From Stenotrophomonas sp. SY1 (GTDB lineage Bacteria > Pseudomonadota > Gammaproteobacteria > Xanthomonadales > Xanthomonadaceae), in assembly GCF_021202945.1 (NCBI RefSeq), contig NZ_JAJOYR010000002.1:186001-250000 (forward strand): 64,000 nucleotides of DNA, read 5' to 3'. A program made the translations under genes and the position numbers. Positions 38,102 to 47,693 of this stretch are shown here, one piece after another (position 1 is the first letter of the stretch; the number at the start of each line of letters is the position of its first letter). Below the pieces are notes generated by a model, which saw only the letters and a program-made list of their open reading frames with translations, was not told where the DNA came from and made no database searches.

Positions 38102-39346
38102 TTGAACATTCCGCTCCCATCACGGCATCTCTATGCCGCCGGCCACTTCGTCCGGACCCTTGCCTGGTCGTTCGTCGACCTGACGCTGGCGTACTACCTG
38201 CACACCCGGCTGGCAATGCCGGCACCGCGCATCGGCCAACTGCTGGCAGCTTCGTTCACCTACAGCAGCGTGCTCGATCTGCTGATGGCCGCGGCATTCG
38301 CCAGGGTTCGCGACCAGCACCGCCTGGCACTGCGGCTGCAGATGATCGGCGGGCTGGGCACCGCCGCCTGCGCCTGCCTGCTGTTCCTCCCGTTCCCGCC
38401 GGCAACACAGGAGCAGACCTACTGGCAGCTTCTGGGCTGCTCGCTGGCCTTCCGCACGTTCTACGCACTCTACGATGTCGCCCAGAACGCGCTCACCTCG
38501 CTGCTGCCGGAAGACGACGTCGACGCCGAACGTTACGTCGCCCTCCATGCAACGGCCATCCCCTGCGCGAAACTGTGCGTCGCCGCGGCCATGTTCGCCG
38601 TTATCGGAGAGCGCTCCGGGATGCGACACGCAGCAGAACTGTGGATCTGCATGGTGATCGCACTGCTGATCGTCCTGACCTGCATGCCATTGGCCTGCAA
38701 CGTCGGCAGGCCCCCTCCCGTGCTGGCTACGCGGGCCGAACGCAGCGGCGTCCGTCGCGCGCCATTGCTGCCGTTGTTGCCGGTGCTGATGGCCACCGCC
38801 GTCGAGATCGTGCTCGTGGGAGTGCTCGCGCGCCTGTTCCCCTTTGCCAGCCACGGCGCTGCGCTCACCCTCGCGCTGGTCATCGGCATGCTTGCGGCAC
38901 GGCCGGGCGTCGCCTGGTTGCAGCGTCGGCTGGGAAGCGAAGCACGCGTGATCCTGCTGTTGTCCGGGTCCGGAATCGTCGGCGCGGTCGCCCTTCTGGA
39001 GATTGCCTCGGCCCTGCCCGCGATCCTGTGCGCCACCCTCCACGGTTTCAGCCGCGCCGGCACGGGGGTGATCAAATGGCGCCGCACCGCACGGATCGCA
39101 CGACTCCATGCATGCCGGAGCGGCCACCAGGTGGACCTGTCCTGTTTCGCGCTGCTCACCGGCACCATGAAGCTCGCCCTCGGACTCTCGTCATTGCTGG
39201 CGACGGCGCTGTTTCCAGGCGTACAGGTCCACGCCCCCGCCACCGTTGCCCTGGTCGTCGTGATGCTGATCGTCGGCAGCATCCTCTCCACCGTCCTGCT
39301 CACGCTGCCGTACCGGCAGCGCGCACCTATCGGAATGCCTCCTTGA
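38102..39346 (+). CDS. MFS permease, sugar-porter-like
   Basis: A 414-residue transporter with about 11-12 transmembrane helices and no obvious exchange motif. The helix content (for example GHFVRTLAWSFVDLTLAYYL and FRTFYALYDVAQNALTSLLP) resembles GPH/MFS_2-type sugar transporters seen next to TonB receptors in Xanthomonads. The start is a TTG (LNIPLPSRHLYAAG); no Shine-Dalgarno is clear, so it may lie slightly elsewhere. The stop codon overlaps the TTG start of the ROK gene. The substrate is not readable, but the neighbours point to a sugar or glycoside. Confidence 0.75.
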   Translation: MNIPLPSRHLYAAGHFVRTLAWSFVDLTLAYYLHTRLAMPAPRIGQLLAASFTYSSVLDLLMAAAFARVRDQHRLALRLQMIGGLGTAACACLLFLPFPPATQEQTYWQLLGCSLAFRTFYALYDVAQNALTSLLPEDDVDAERYVALHATAIPCAKLCVAAAMFAVIGERSGMRHAAELWICMVIALLIVLTCMPLACNVGRPPPVLATRAERSGVRRAPLLPLLPVLMATAVEIVLVGVLARLFPFASHGAALTLALVIGMLAARPGVAWLQRRLGSEARVILLLSGSGIVGAVALLEIASALPAILCATLHGFSRAGTGVIKWRRTARIARLHACRSGHQVDLSCFALLTGTMKLALGLSSLLATALFPGVQVHAPATVALVVVMLIVGSILSTVLLTLPYRQRAPIGMPP

Positions 39347-40497
39347 GCCTTCATCCGGCCCCCCTTCCCCGCCACCGTCCATCGATCCGGCTGGATACGG
39401 ACCACAAGCGCATCGTGGGGCTGCTGCGAACGATGGGGAGCGCACCGCGTATCGCCATCGCCCATCAGCTGGACATGCACAACGGTGCATTGACCCGTCT
39501 GACCCGGGAGCTGCTGATGCTGGGCGTGGTCGAAGAGCGTGCGCCCACGGCCGACGGACAACGCGGCCGGCCTTTGGTGCCATTGGCACTGGCCGGCGGC
39601 GCGGGTTACGCCGCCGGTGCAACCGTTCATCCCGGTTGGCTGGAGATCGCGCTGGTGGACTTTGCCGGCCATGTCCTCGCCCGCGACACGACCGCCTTCG
39701 ACAGCCCCGACCCGGAAGACTTCGTCCGGGTGCTGGACCAGCGCCTGCATGCGCTGACCCATCGGCCCGCGCTGCTCCACTCGCGCTTCCTCGGCCTGGG
39801 CGTGGCCGTTCCTGGCCCAGTGGTAGCCTCCAGCCCCGCGCAGCGGCACGTCGTGAACTGGCTGCACGGATGGCGGGCGATCGACAACCACCACTTCTTC
39901 AATGATCGCTTCAGCTTCCCGGTCTGGGTCGAGAATGACGCCACGCTGGCGGCGCTGGCCGAGTACCACGACAGCGGCCTGATCCGCGACTGCGCATCGG
40001 CGCTGTTGCTGTTCATTGGACACGGCGTTGGGGGCGGAGTGATCCATCGGCGCAGCGTGTTGCGCGGGGAGTTCAACAATGCCGGCGATATCGGCAGATT
40101 GTTCCCGCTGGACGCTCCCCGCCCTTCCGGATTGGATCTGCTCGCCACGCTGCGTGCAGCCGGAGCGGACATCCGCACGTTGTTCGAGCTCGAGCGGCAC
40201 CTGGACGAGCACATCGACATCGTCGATGTGTGGGCCGCGCGCGCCGGCCAGCAACTCGGTGTTGCCGCCAAAGCCGGCACGGCGTGGCTCGATCCGGGTG
40301 CGGTCATCCTTTCGGGCCCACTGCCGCTGCGTGTACTCGACGCCGTGGGCGCACAACTGGCACAGCGCAGCCATTGGAGCAGCACGCTGGACCTGCCGCA
40401 GCCACGCCTGCATGTCTCGCGCCTGGCCGGTTCGGCGGTGTCGATCGGCGCCGCGTTGCTCCCGATCCACCGGCTCAGCGCCGACGATGCGACCTGA
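39343..40497 (+). CDS. ROK-family transcriptional regulator, zinc motif absent
   Basis: A 384-residue DNA-binding sugar sensor. Residues about 14-65 form a MarR-like helix-turn-helix (DTDHKRIVGLLRTMGSAPRIAIAHQLDM). The ROK fold follows: GLGVAVPGPV, WVENDATLAALAEY (sugar-binding Asn-Asp) and LFIGHGVGGGVI. The usual ROK zinc motif CxCGxxGC is absent; after GEFNNAGDIGRLFPL comes PLDAPRPSG instead. The start is a TTG sharing bases with the MFS stop (TTGA). An 847-residue open frame runs in from upstream but its first half is a shadow of the MFS gene. It probably represses the transporter/receptor genes. Confidence 0.82.
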   Translation: MSLHPAPLPRHRPSIRLDTDHKRIVGLLRTMGSAPRIAIAHQLDMHNGALTRLTRELLMLGVVEERAPTADGQRGRPLVPLALAGGAGYAAGATVHPGWLEIALVDFAGHVLARDTTAFDSPDPEDFVRVLDQRLHALTHRPALLHSRFLGLGVAVPGPVVASSPAQRHVVNWLHGWRAIDNHHFFNDRFSFPVWVENDATLAALAEYHDSGLIRDCASALLLFIGHGVGGGVIHRRSVLRGEFNNAGDIGRLFPLDAPRPSGLDLLATLRAAGADIRTLFELERHLDEHIDIVDVWAARAGQQLGVAAKAGTAWLDPGAVILSGPLPLRVLDAVGAQLAQRSHWSSTLDLPQPRLHVSRLAGSAVSIGAALLPIHRLSADDAT

Positions 40498-40588
40498 GTA
40501 TTTATTTCCGAAGAAGCAAACAAATCCGTCATCGATCAAACCTACCGTGCTGCGGTCTTCCTCACCGCCCCACAAGGCCGTTCCCTCG

Positions 40589-43099
40589 ATGAAACCTTCC
40601 CTCCTGATGTCAGCGATCAGCCTGGCATTGATCACCCTGCACGGTACCGTCCTGGCCCAATCCTCTCCTGCTGCCCAGGACACCGGAACCGGTCAACCCG
40701 AAAGCACGGCCGCCACGCTGGATGCCGTGGTCGTCACCGGTGCCGCGCGTACCCAGCGACGCTTCGACGCCTCCTATGCCGTGAACGCACTCAGTCGCGA
40801 GGACATCCAGAAGCTCGCACCGAAGAACTACGCCGAGCTGCTCGGCGGCGTGCCCGGCATCCATGTGGAGGCCACCGGCGGCGAGGTGATGAACATCACC
40901 CGCCTGCGCGGCATCCCCACCGACCGCGGCTACATCACGTTCCAGCAGGATGGCCTCCCGCTCTACCACGAGCTGGAAGGCAACTTCTTCAATTCCGGCG
41001 ACGGCATGAACCGCCTCGACGTGATGAATCAACGCGTGGAAGTGGTGCGCGGGGGCCCGGCACCGATCTACGCCAGCGGCAGCGCCGCCATCGTCAACAA
41101 CATCCTGGCCGAAGGAAGCGAGCAGACCCACGGCAAGGCCCAGATCACCGTGGGCGACACCGGGCTGTACCGCAGCGAGCTCTACCAGTCCGGTGCCTTG
41201 GACAAGGACACCTTCTACGCGATCGGCGGATTCGTGCGCGAGCATGATGGCTACCGCGACAACGGCTTCCCGAATGACAAGGGCGGCCAGATCCGCGCGA
41301 ACATCAAACACTTCATCGACGACACCCAGTGGTTCAAGGTCAGCGCCACCTACGTCGATGACCACAACACGTTCTACCTGCCCATTCCGGTGGCCGACCC
41401 CCGCGATTCCAATGTCTCGCTCGATCCCTACATCGACTACTTCACCGGCACCCTCAATACCCCGTCGCTGCGCAGCGTGGACCTGAAGTACCTGGACAGT
41501 GCCGGCGCCGTGCAGAGCATGAACCGTGATCTTGCCGATGGCCGCCACATGCGTTTCGGCAACATTGGCTTCCAGTACGAGAACAGCGCCGGCGACTGGG
41601 TCGTCTCACTCAAGTCCGGCTACACCAAGGGCAGCAATACGTTCGACGCCCTGTACTCGACCACCAACCCCAGCGACGCCACCACCTTCGCCAACGGCTA
41701 CCTCTCGGCGGCCCGCAACGCATTCGGCGCAGAGGTGGCGCGCATCGGCTACGCCATCGCCGGCAGCAATGGCAGTGTGCCGTACGATCCTTCCACCGAA
41801 TCCGGGCTGGTGATGTCCGGCCAGTACCGCGCGGCGGATTCGGATTTCTATTCCGGCCAGGCCGACCTGGGTGCGGCCCGCCTGTTCGAAACCGCCCTGG
41901 GAACGCACGACGTCAATGTCGGCGTCTATACCTCGTTCTATGGCAGCACCTCGTTCAACGTGTACCAGGACATGCTGCTGCAGGTCCACGACCAGCCCCA
42001 GCTGCTGGACCTGGTGGCCTATGACGCCAATGGCAACCCGCTGGGGTACGTCACCGACAACGGCATCCTGCGCAGCGCCACCACACTCAACCGCGGCGAA
42101 GTCGATGCCCGCATGTTCGCGGTCTACGCCAACGACACCTGGTCGGTGACCGAACGGCTGAAACTCGATGCCGGCATCCGCCACGAGCGCTACCGCTACG
42201 AGGGCTACGCCGAGCAGACCACGCAGGCCAACATGGGGGATGCGAGTACCCTGGCCGACGACGCAACCCGGAGCTTCACCGGCACCGTCCAGCATCACAC
42301 GCTGGACCCGCACGCGACCAACTGGACACTCGGGGCCAACTACGACCTCAGCTCCACCGTGGGTGCGTACGCACGCATCTCGCACATGGAAGTGGTGCCG
42401 AACTCGTCGGTGGCACGCAGCATCGACGCCACCATCGTGACCACCAAGCTGGACCAGTACGAGCTGGGACTGAAGGCCGCCTTTGGCCGCTCCTATCTCT
42501 ACCTGACGGCGTTCTACACCAAGTTCGATCCGCTCAATGCCTCCTTCACTGCCTACAACCCCAGCACCGGCCGCAACGACCAGTCGGTCCCGTTCATCGG
42601 CACCGCCGTATCCAAGGGCGTGGAGGTGGACGGCATGTTCCACGCTAGCGACTGGTTCAGCGTGTCCGGCGCAATCACCGTCAGCGACCCGCAATACAAG
42701 GATCTGCAGAACGACTCCGGTGCCGACCCCTCCGCGGTGAACGGCATGCAGATCGTTCGCGAGCCCAAGCTGTACGGCAACCTGCGCCCAAGCTTCAGCT
42801 ACGCCCGTGGCCAGGACCAGTTTGAAACGTGGCTGCGCTACGACTTCGTGGGCAAGTCCTATGTCGATCTGTTCAACCAGACCGCATTGCCGGCCTACCA
42901 GACCCTGGGCATGGGAGTGTCGTGGAAACGCGGCGCCTGGGGCGTGCAACTGGTCGGCGACAACCTGACCAACGAGAAGGGACTGACCGAAGGCAACACC
43001 CGCACCGACATCCTGGACGGACAAGGCACGGCGGAGGCGATCTACGGGCGGCCCCTGTTCGGCCGCAATTTCCGCCTGACGATCAGCAGGAGCTGGTGA
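40589..43099 (+). CDS. TonB-dependent outer-membrane receptor
   Basis: An 836-residue active transporter. Signal peptide MKPSLLMSAISLALITLHGTVLAQ, a putative TonB box in ATLDAVVVTG, a plug domain (about 50-170) with LRGIPTDRGYITFQQDG, then a 22-strand beta-barrel ending in aromatic RLTISRSW. AAGG precedes the ATG. It is 91 bases downstream of the ROK regulator and in the same direction as the MFS gene, the layout of carbohydrate-utilisation loci with a TonB receptor in Xanthomonads. A siderophore role is less likely, as no iron box or iron gene is seen. Confidence 0.92.
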   Translation: MKPSLLMSAISLALITLHGTVLAQSSPAAQDTGTGQPESTAATLDAVVVTGAARTQRRFDASYAVNALSREDIQKLAPKNYAELLGGVPGIHVEATGGEVMNITRLRGIPTDRGYITFQQDGLPLYHELEGNFFNSGDGMNRLDVMNQRVEVVRGGPAPIYASGSAAIVNNILAEGSEQTHGKAQITVGDTGLYRSELYQSGALDKDTFYAIGGFVREHDGYRDNGFPNDKGGQIRANIKHFIDDTQWFKVSATYVDDHNTFYLPIPVADPRDSNVSLDPYIDYFTGTLNTPSLRSVDLKYLDSAGAVQSMNRDLADGRHMRFGNIGFQYENSAGDWVVSLKSGYTKGSNTFDALYSTTNPSDATTFANGYLSAARNAFGAEVARIGYAIAGSNGSVPYDPSTESGLVMSGQYRAADSDFYSGQADLGAARLFETALGTHDVNVGVYTSFYGSTSFNVYQDMLLQVHDQPQLLDLVAYDANGNPLGYVTDNGILRSATTLNRGEVDARMFAVYANDTWSVTERLKLDAGIRHERYRYEGYAEQTTQANMGDASTLADDATRSFTGTVQHHTLDPHATNWTLGANYDLSSTVGAYARISHMEVVPNSSVARSIDATIVTTKLDQYELGLKAAFGRSYLYLTAFYTKFDPLNASFTAYNPSTGRNDQSVPFIGTAVSKGVEVDGMFHASDWFSVSGAITVSDPQYKDLQNDSGADPSAVNGMQIVREPKLYGNLRPSFSYARGQDQFETWLRYDFVGKSYVDLFNQTALPAYQTLGMGVSWKRGAWGVQLVGDNLTNEKGLTEGNTRTDILDGQGTAEAIYGRPLFGRNFRLTISRSW

Positions 43100-43208
43100 T
43101 ACGCCGCTACCTGCCGGGATGCGGCATCACGCCGCCGGCAGGGAATGTGCGTCCTTCGCCGGCCACCGCCAAGGACCGCATCCGTGCGGCCTTGGCGATG
43201 CGGCGGTT

Positions 43209-43218
43209 CCCCCCCCCC
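43209..43218 (+). repeat. Poly-C homopolymer tract (10 C)
   Basis: Ten consecutive C bases lie in the 200-bp gap between the TonB receptor and the phosphoesterase, 82-91 bases before the phosphoesterase ATG. Tracts this long are prone to slippage or to sequencing error. Confidence 0.9.
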
Positions 43219-43299
43219 GGCCCAGCGCCAGGTTGCGGTGGCTGAGGCCGACCATCGGCACATGCCGTACGACATGACGACGGCATAAGCTCGGGCGCG

Positions 43300-44442
43300 A
43301 TGTCCTCCGCATCCGTCACCCGCTCCCTGCCGATGTCCCTGCTCCGTACCGCCATCCTGCTCCTGTGCCTGTTCCCGATGATCGCGGCGGCCGCCGAACC
43401 GGTGCTGCCTGCCGAACACGTCGATGCCGATGGGCCCTACGTGTTCCGCAGCGGCAAGCGGCTGCAGGCGCACTGGATCTGCGATGACCACGTGGTCTCG
43501 CGCACGCTGCGGCAACGCACCAGCGGCGAGCGGCTGCCACCGCAGTGCGGCTACCCTCATCCCCTGCGCCTGACCGCACCGGCCGCTTCGGCGGCTGCCG
43601 TACTGCCCGCGGTGCCACGCATCGTGGCGGTCTCCGACATTCATGGCCAATACGGCCTGCTGGTCCGCCTGCTGCGCGCACACCATGTGATTGATGCGCA
43701 GGACCGCTGGTCGCTGGGCCGCGACACGCTGGTGATCGCCGGCGATGTGTTCGACCGTGGCCCGCAGGTGACCGAAGCCTTCTGGCTTCTTTACAGCCTG
43801 CAGCAGCAGGCCGCCGACGCTGGCGGCGCGGTGCATTTCGTCCTTGGCAACCACGAAACGATGGTGCTTTACGACGACCTGCGTTACGTCAATCCCAAGT
43901 ACCTGCGCAGTGCCCAGCTGTTGGGCCGCAGCTACCCCGACCTGTACGGTGCCGATTCGGTGATCGGCCAATGGCTGCGTACCCGGCCGGTCCTGCTGCG
44001 CATCGGCGACACCCTGTTCCTGCACGGCGGCATCTCGCCCGAAGCCGTTCCGCTGGCACTGGCGCCGGCGGCCACCAATGCGGCGTACCAGGCATCACTG
44101 GGCCGCCCCAAGGCAGAGGTCAAGGCCGACCCGGCAACCGCACCGCTGTACGACGGCAAGACCAGCCCGATCTGGTACCGCGGCTATTTCGATGGCCGGT
44201 TGGACACCCCTGCCGTGCAGGCACTGCTCGACCAGCTCGGCCTGCGCCGGATCGTGGTCGGCCACACCTCGATGCCGCATGTCAGCAGCTTCCACGACGG
44301 GCGCGTGATCGCCATCGACAGCAGCATCAAAGAAGGCCAGAGCGGGGAGCTGCTGTTCATCGAAGACGGCCAGCTCAGCCGTGGCCTGCTCGACGGCTCC
44401 CGGGTTCCGCTGGCCGCAGGTGTCATCGACGCAGCGGACTGA
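43300..44442 (+). CDS. Exported calcineurin-like metallophosphoesterase
   Basis: A 380-residue protein with signal peptide SLLRTAILLLCLFPMIAAAAEP. The metal-binding blocks of the metallophosphatase fold are complete: SDIHGQY, GDVFDRGPQ, LGNHETM, FLHGGIS and VGHTSMP. The motif pattern with GDVFDRG resembles the Shewanella-like protein phosphatases and bis(5'-nucleosyl)-tetraphosphatases, here periplasmic. An insertion of about 60 residues (AYQASLGRPKAEVKADP region) precedes the last motif. A second Met 11 codons in (MSLLRT) is a plausible start. Whether it belongs to the receptor operon is open: 200 bases with a poly-C tract intervene. Confidence 0.9.
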   Translation: MSSASVTRSLPMSLLRTAILLLCLFPMIAAAAEPVLPAEHVDADGPYVFRSGKRLQAHWICDDHVVSRTLRQRTSGERLPPQCGYPHPLRLTAPAASAAAVLPAVPRIVAVSDIHGQYGLLVRLLRAHHVIDAQDRWSLGRDTLVIAGDVFDRGPQVTEAFWLLYSLQQQAADAGGAVHFVLGNHETMVLYDDLRYVNPKYLRSAQLLGRSYPDLYGADSVIGQWLRTRPVLLRIGDTLFLHGGISPEAVPLALAPAATNAAYQASLGRPKAEVKADPATAPLYDGKTSPIWYRGYFDGRLDTPAVQALLDQLGLRRIVVGHTSMPHVSSFHDGRVIAIDSSIKEGQSGELLFIEDGQLSRGLLDGSRVPLAAGVIDAAD

Positions 44443-44765
44443 ATCCGCTGCCGCAAGCGTCGCAATTTGCGACAGCACCCCGGACCGGCACCCGGGGGAC
44501 TGCCGCCACTTATCACCCTTCCTCACACTGGCGAACATCAATCACAGCGGCGGCAGCACTACCTCTGTGCCGATAACGGCCGCGCGCGCGGTTTTCGTGA
44601 TTTTCATGGGGCGATTCACGCTTCCATCATCACTTTTCGGACAACGTTACCCGGTCGCATCGCCGCGCCTCAGGAACCACGTGGCGATGCCTGAAATGCA
44701 GATGCAGACATCGTGTCCGGACACGCGCCGGCTGCGTGTGGTGCGTTTTATTCATGGAACGGGCG
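44443..44765 (+). promoter_or_regulatory. Leader of porin/acid-resistance island with 14-bp palindrome
   Basis: This 323-bp gene-free region lies upstream of the porin. A perfect palindrome CGTGTCCGGACACG occupies 44712-44725, 41 bases before the porin ATG, and could be an operator. No clear -10/-35 pair is seen. Short runs of alternating GC (44579-44590) are present. Confidence 0.45.
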
Positions 44766-46211
44766 ATGAAACCACAAACCCTCGCTATCGCGTTATCCCT
44801 GGCACTGGCACCTGGATGGGCCCGCGCGCAGGACTCGGTGGCCACGCTGCGCCAGGAAATCACCCAGGCGCAGAACCATCTGCAGGCATTGACCGAACGA
44901 CTCAACGCACTGGAACGCGAACAGGGCCGCACTCCGCCATCAGCTACACAGGCAGCTGCACCGGCAGCGTCGGCGCAGCCGGCCCCAGCACATGTCGCGA
45001 CGCAGGCCACCACGCAACCGCAGTCATCACCGGCGTCCTCGACCACCCAATCGGTTCTCCCTCCCCGCGATTCGGTGGCTGATCCTTCCATCGCTGCATC
45101 ACGACCGGACAACGCGCCCTCGCCCACCGATCCGGAACTGAAAGGCTTCTTCGCCATCCCCGGCACCGAAACCATGATCCGCCTTGGCGGCTACGCCAAG
45201 CTCGATGCGATCGCCGACAACCGTGCCGCAGGTGACAAGGAACAGTTCGTGACCTCCAGCATCCCGGTCGGCAGTCCGCATCGGGATGTCTCCGAGTTCG
45301 CCATGCACGCCAAGCAGACCCGCTTCAGCTTTGAAGCACGGCGGCCAACGACCCACGGCAACCTGCGCTTCTACATGGAGAACGACTTCTTCGGCAGCAG
45401 CGACAGCTATCAGTACCGCCTGCGCCACGCCTACGGCCAACTGGGCAACACCTACGCCGGCTACGGCTACTCCACCTTCATGGATGCCGACTCGCTGCCA
45501 GACACGCTGGATTTCGCCGGCCCCGGCGCTGCCGGTTACCTGTTGGTGGCCGGTATCCATCACAGCTTCGCACTGGGCAAGGGCAACAGCCTGACCATCG
45601 CTGCCGAAGACCCGGATTCGCAACTGGCCAACACCGGCGATTCGGACATCAGCACCGAGCACCTACCCGATATCAGCCTGGTGGCGCGCATGGAGCGCAG
45701 CTGGGGCCATCTGCAACTGGGCGCAGTGGCACGCAGCCTGGGCTATGACGGTGACGGTCGCAGCGACCGCACTTTTGGCGGCGGCGCGCAGTTCAGTGGT
45801 TCGTACGCGGTGGCCGAACGCGACCTGTTGTTGTTCGGGCTGGTTGGCGGCAAGGGCATCGGCCGTTACACCGCCGATCTCACCGGTTCCGGGCTGGATG
45901 CGGCCATCGACGTCAACGGCGAACTCAAGGCCTTGCCCCTGTACGGCGGATTCTTCGGCTACACCCACTACTGGTCGGAGATGTGGCGCTCCAACCTGAT
46001 CTACGGCGAGTTGCATGTGGACGATGCCAATGCACTGGCCAGCGATGCGTTCCGACGCAGCCGCTATGGCGCATTGAACCTTATCTGGAGCCCCGCGCCC
46101 TCATGGACGATGGGCATGGAAGTGCTCTACGGCCAACAGGAACTCCAGGATGGCCGCAGCGCGGATGCGTTGCGGCTGCAGGGCAGCCTCCAGTACAGCT
46201 TCATCAAGTAA
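44766..46211 (+). CDS. DcaP-like outer-membrane porin
   Basis: A 481-residue protein with signal peptide MKPQTLAIALSLALAPGWARA. A short coiled coil follows (SVATLRQEITQAQNHLQALTERL), then an Ala/Thr/Pro-rich spacer and a 16-strand barrel ending LQYSFIK. The N-terminal coiled coil plus barrel with GYAKLDAIAD and SRLGF-like segments is that of DcaP trimeric porins of Acinetobacter, which pass dicarboxylates and related anions. The ATG is chosen because GGAAC lies seven bases upstream; an ATG four codons earlier is possible. It precedes the AdiC-like antiporter by 102 bases, so it may be the outer-membrane entry for that system, which is inference. Confidence 0.85.
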   Translation: MKPQTLAIALSLALAPGWARAQDSVATLRQEITQAQNHLQALTERLNALEREQGRTPPSATQAAAPAASAQPAPAHVATQATTQPQSSPASSTTQSVLPPRDSVADPSIAASRPDNAPSPTDPELKGFFAIPGTETMIRLGGYAKLDAIADNRAAGDKEQFVTSSIPVGSPHRDVSEFAMHAKQTRFSFEARRPTTHGNLRFYMENDFFGSSDSYQYRLRHAYGQLGNTYAGYGYSTFMDADSLPDTLDFAGPGAAGYLLVAGIHHSFALGKGNSLTIAAEDPDSQLANTGDSDISTEHLPDISLVARMERSWGHLQLGAVARSLGYDGDGRSDRTFGGGAQFSGSYAVAERDLLLFGLVGGKGIGRYTADLTGSGLDAAIDVNGELKALPLYGGFFGYTHYWSEMWRSNLIYGELHVDDANALASDAFRRSRYGALNLIWSPAPSWTMGMEVLYGQQELQDGRSADALRLQGSLQYSFIK

Positions 46212-46313
46212 CCCAATGCCCCGCCGTTGCAGCACGACACGCAACGGCAGAGGCACAGGCAACGTGTTTTTCCCTCGACGATGCACCGGCGCTGCCGGTG
46301 ACAGGAGACTTCC

Positions 46314-47663
46314 ATGGCAGGTCAAAAAAAAATCGGTGTAGTCGGAGCCACCTTCCTGGTGGCCGGCAACATGATGGGATCAGGCGTGTTCCTGCTACCG
46401 TCCAGTCTGGCAAAGATCGGTACCGCTTCGATCTGGGGCTGGCTGATCACCACCGCCGGCGCGCTGCTGCTGGCATTCGTATTCGCCAAGCTCGGCAAGC
46501 TCGCGCCCCAGGCCGGTGGCCCCTACGCCTATGCACGTGACTGGTTCGGCCCGTACATGGGCTTCCAGACCAACACCATTTACTGGTTTGCCAACTGGAT
46601 CGGCAATGTCGCCATTCCGATCGCGGCAGTTGGCTACTTCAGCTACTTCTTCCCGATCCTGTCCGACCCGTTGCCACGCTGCATCGCGGTGCTGGCGCTG
46701 GTGTGGGCATTGAGCTTCGCCAACGTGATCGGCCCGTCGTTCGTCAGCCGGGTGCAGACGGTGACCACCAGCTTCGCGCTGATCCCGATCCTGGGCATCG
46801 CCATCTTCGGCTGGTTCTTCTTTGACCCGGCCATCTTCAAGGGCGCGTACAACGTGTCGGGCGAATCCAACTTCGGTGCAGTATCCAGTGCCGCAGCATT
46901 GACGCTGTGGGCCTTCATCGGCGTGGAATCGGCATCGGTGACCGCCGGCGTGGTGGAGAACCCGGAGAAGAACGTGGCACGCGCCACGCTGGCCGGCGTA
47001 TTCCTGGCGGCGGTTGCCTACATCGCCAGTTCGTCGGTGATCATGGGCATGGTGCCCAACGCGGACCTGCAGGTCTCCGATGCGCCGTTCGCACTGGCAG
47101 CTGCCAACGCGGTCGGTGGCTGGGGCGGCGCGCTGGTCAGCCTGTGTGCCTTCATCGGTGCGGCCGGCTCGCTGGGCGGCTGGATCCTGCTGACCGCACA
47201 GAGCGCCAAGGCAGCTTCCGATGACGGCCTGTTCCCGAGCATCTTCAGCAAGATCAATGACAACGAAGTGCCGGTGAAGGGCGTACTGATCGTCGCGGTG
47301 CTGATGACCCTGGCGGTGTTGATCACGTCCACCTCGGAAACCGCCTCGGCACAGTTCGACGTCATCACCTCGGCAGCGGTCGTGCTGACCCTTCTGCCTT
47401 ACATCTATTCGTGCGTGGCCTGCTACTTCGTGGTGGAACGCTCGCACACGCTGGTGCATACCGGTGCTTTCTGGTTCCTGACCAGCATCACCGTCGTTTA
47501 CTGCCTGTGGGCCATCTTTGGTTCGTCCGGCAGCATCGTCCAGTACGCCTTCCTGTTCGTACTGTTCATCACTGTCTTCTATCCGTTCTTTAGTGACGAA
47601 CGCCGCAAGCAGCGCCTTGCCAAGATCACTCCGGCCGGCACGTCGCGTGCCGCCACGAACTGA
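46314..47663 (+). CDS. adiC: Arginine/agmatine antiporter, AdiC-like (APC family)
   Basis: A 449-residue, 12-helix exchanger that imports arginine and expels agmatine in acid stress. The substrate segment of helix 1 is AGNMMGSGVFLLP, with the Ser equivalent to AdiC Ser26; SFIGVES-type LWAFIGVESASV carries the Trp of AdiC position 202, and SLGGWILLTAQSAKAA the Trp equivalent to Trp293. These three matches favour AdiC over CadB/PotE. AGGAGA precedes the ATG. It is followed after 30 bases by the matching decarboxylase, so the pair forms an AR3-type acid-resistance system. Confidence 0.9.
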   Translation: MAGQKKIGVVGATFLVAGNMMGSGVFLLPSSLAKIGTASIWGWLITTAGALLLAFVFAKLGKLAPQAGGPYAYARDWFGPYMGFQTNTIYWFANWIGNVAIPIAAVGYFSYFFPILSDPLPRCIAVLALVWALSFANVIGPSFVSRVQTVTTSFALIPILGIAIFGWFFFDPAIFKGAYNVSGESNFGAVSSAAALTLWAFIGVESASVTAGVVENPEKNVARATLAGVFLAAVAYIASSSVIMGMVPNADLQVSDAPFALAAANAVGGWGGALVSLCAFIGAAGSLGGWILLTAQSAKAASDDGLFPSIFSKINDNEVPVKGVLIVAVLMTLAVLITSTSETASAQFDVITSAAVVLTLLPYIYSCVACYFVVERSHTLVHTGAFWFLTSITVVYCLWAIFGSSGSIVQYAFLFVLFITVFYPFFSDERRKQRLAKITPAGTSRAATN

Positions 47664-47693
47664 ACCCCCGCTCGGTAGAAAAGGAACACAACC

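Noticed and set aside
37954..39342. Upstream half of an 847-codon frame containing the ROK regulator
   Set aside because: It overlaps the MFS gene in another frame; real similarity begins only at the TTG at 39343.
43127..43312. 61-codon frame on the minus strand between receptor and phosphoesterase
   Set aside because: Crosses the poly-C tract and resembles no protein.
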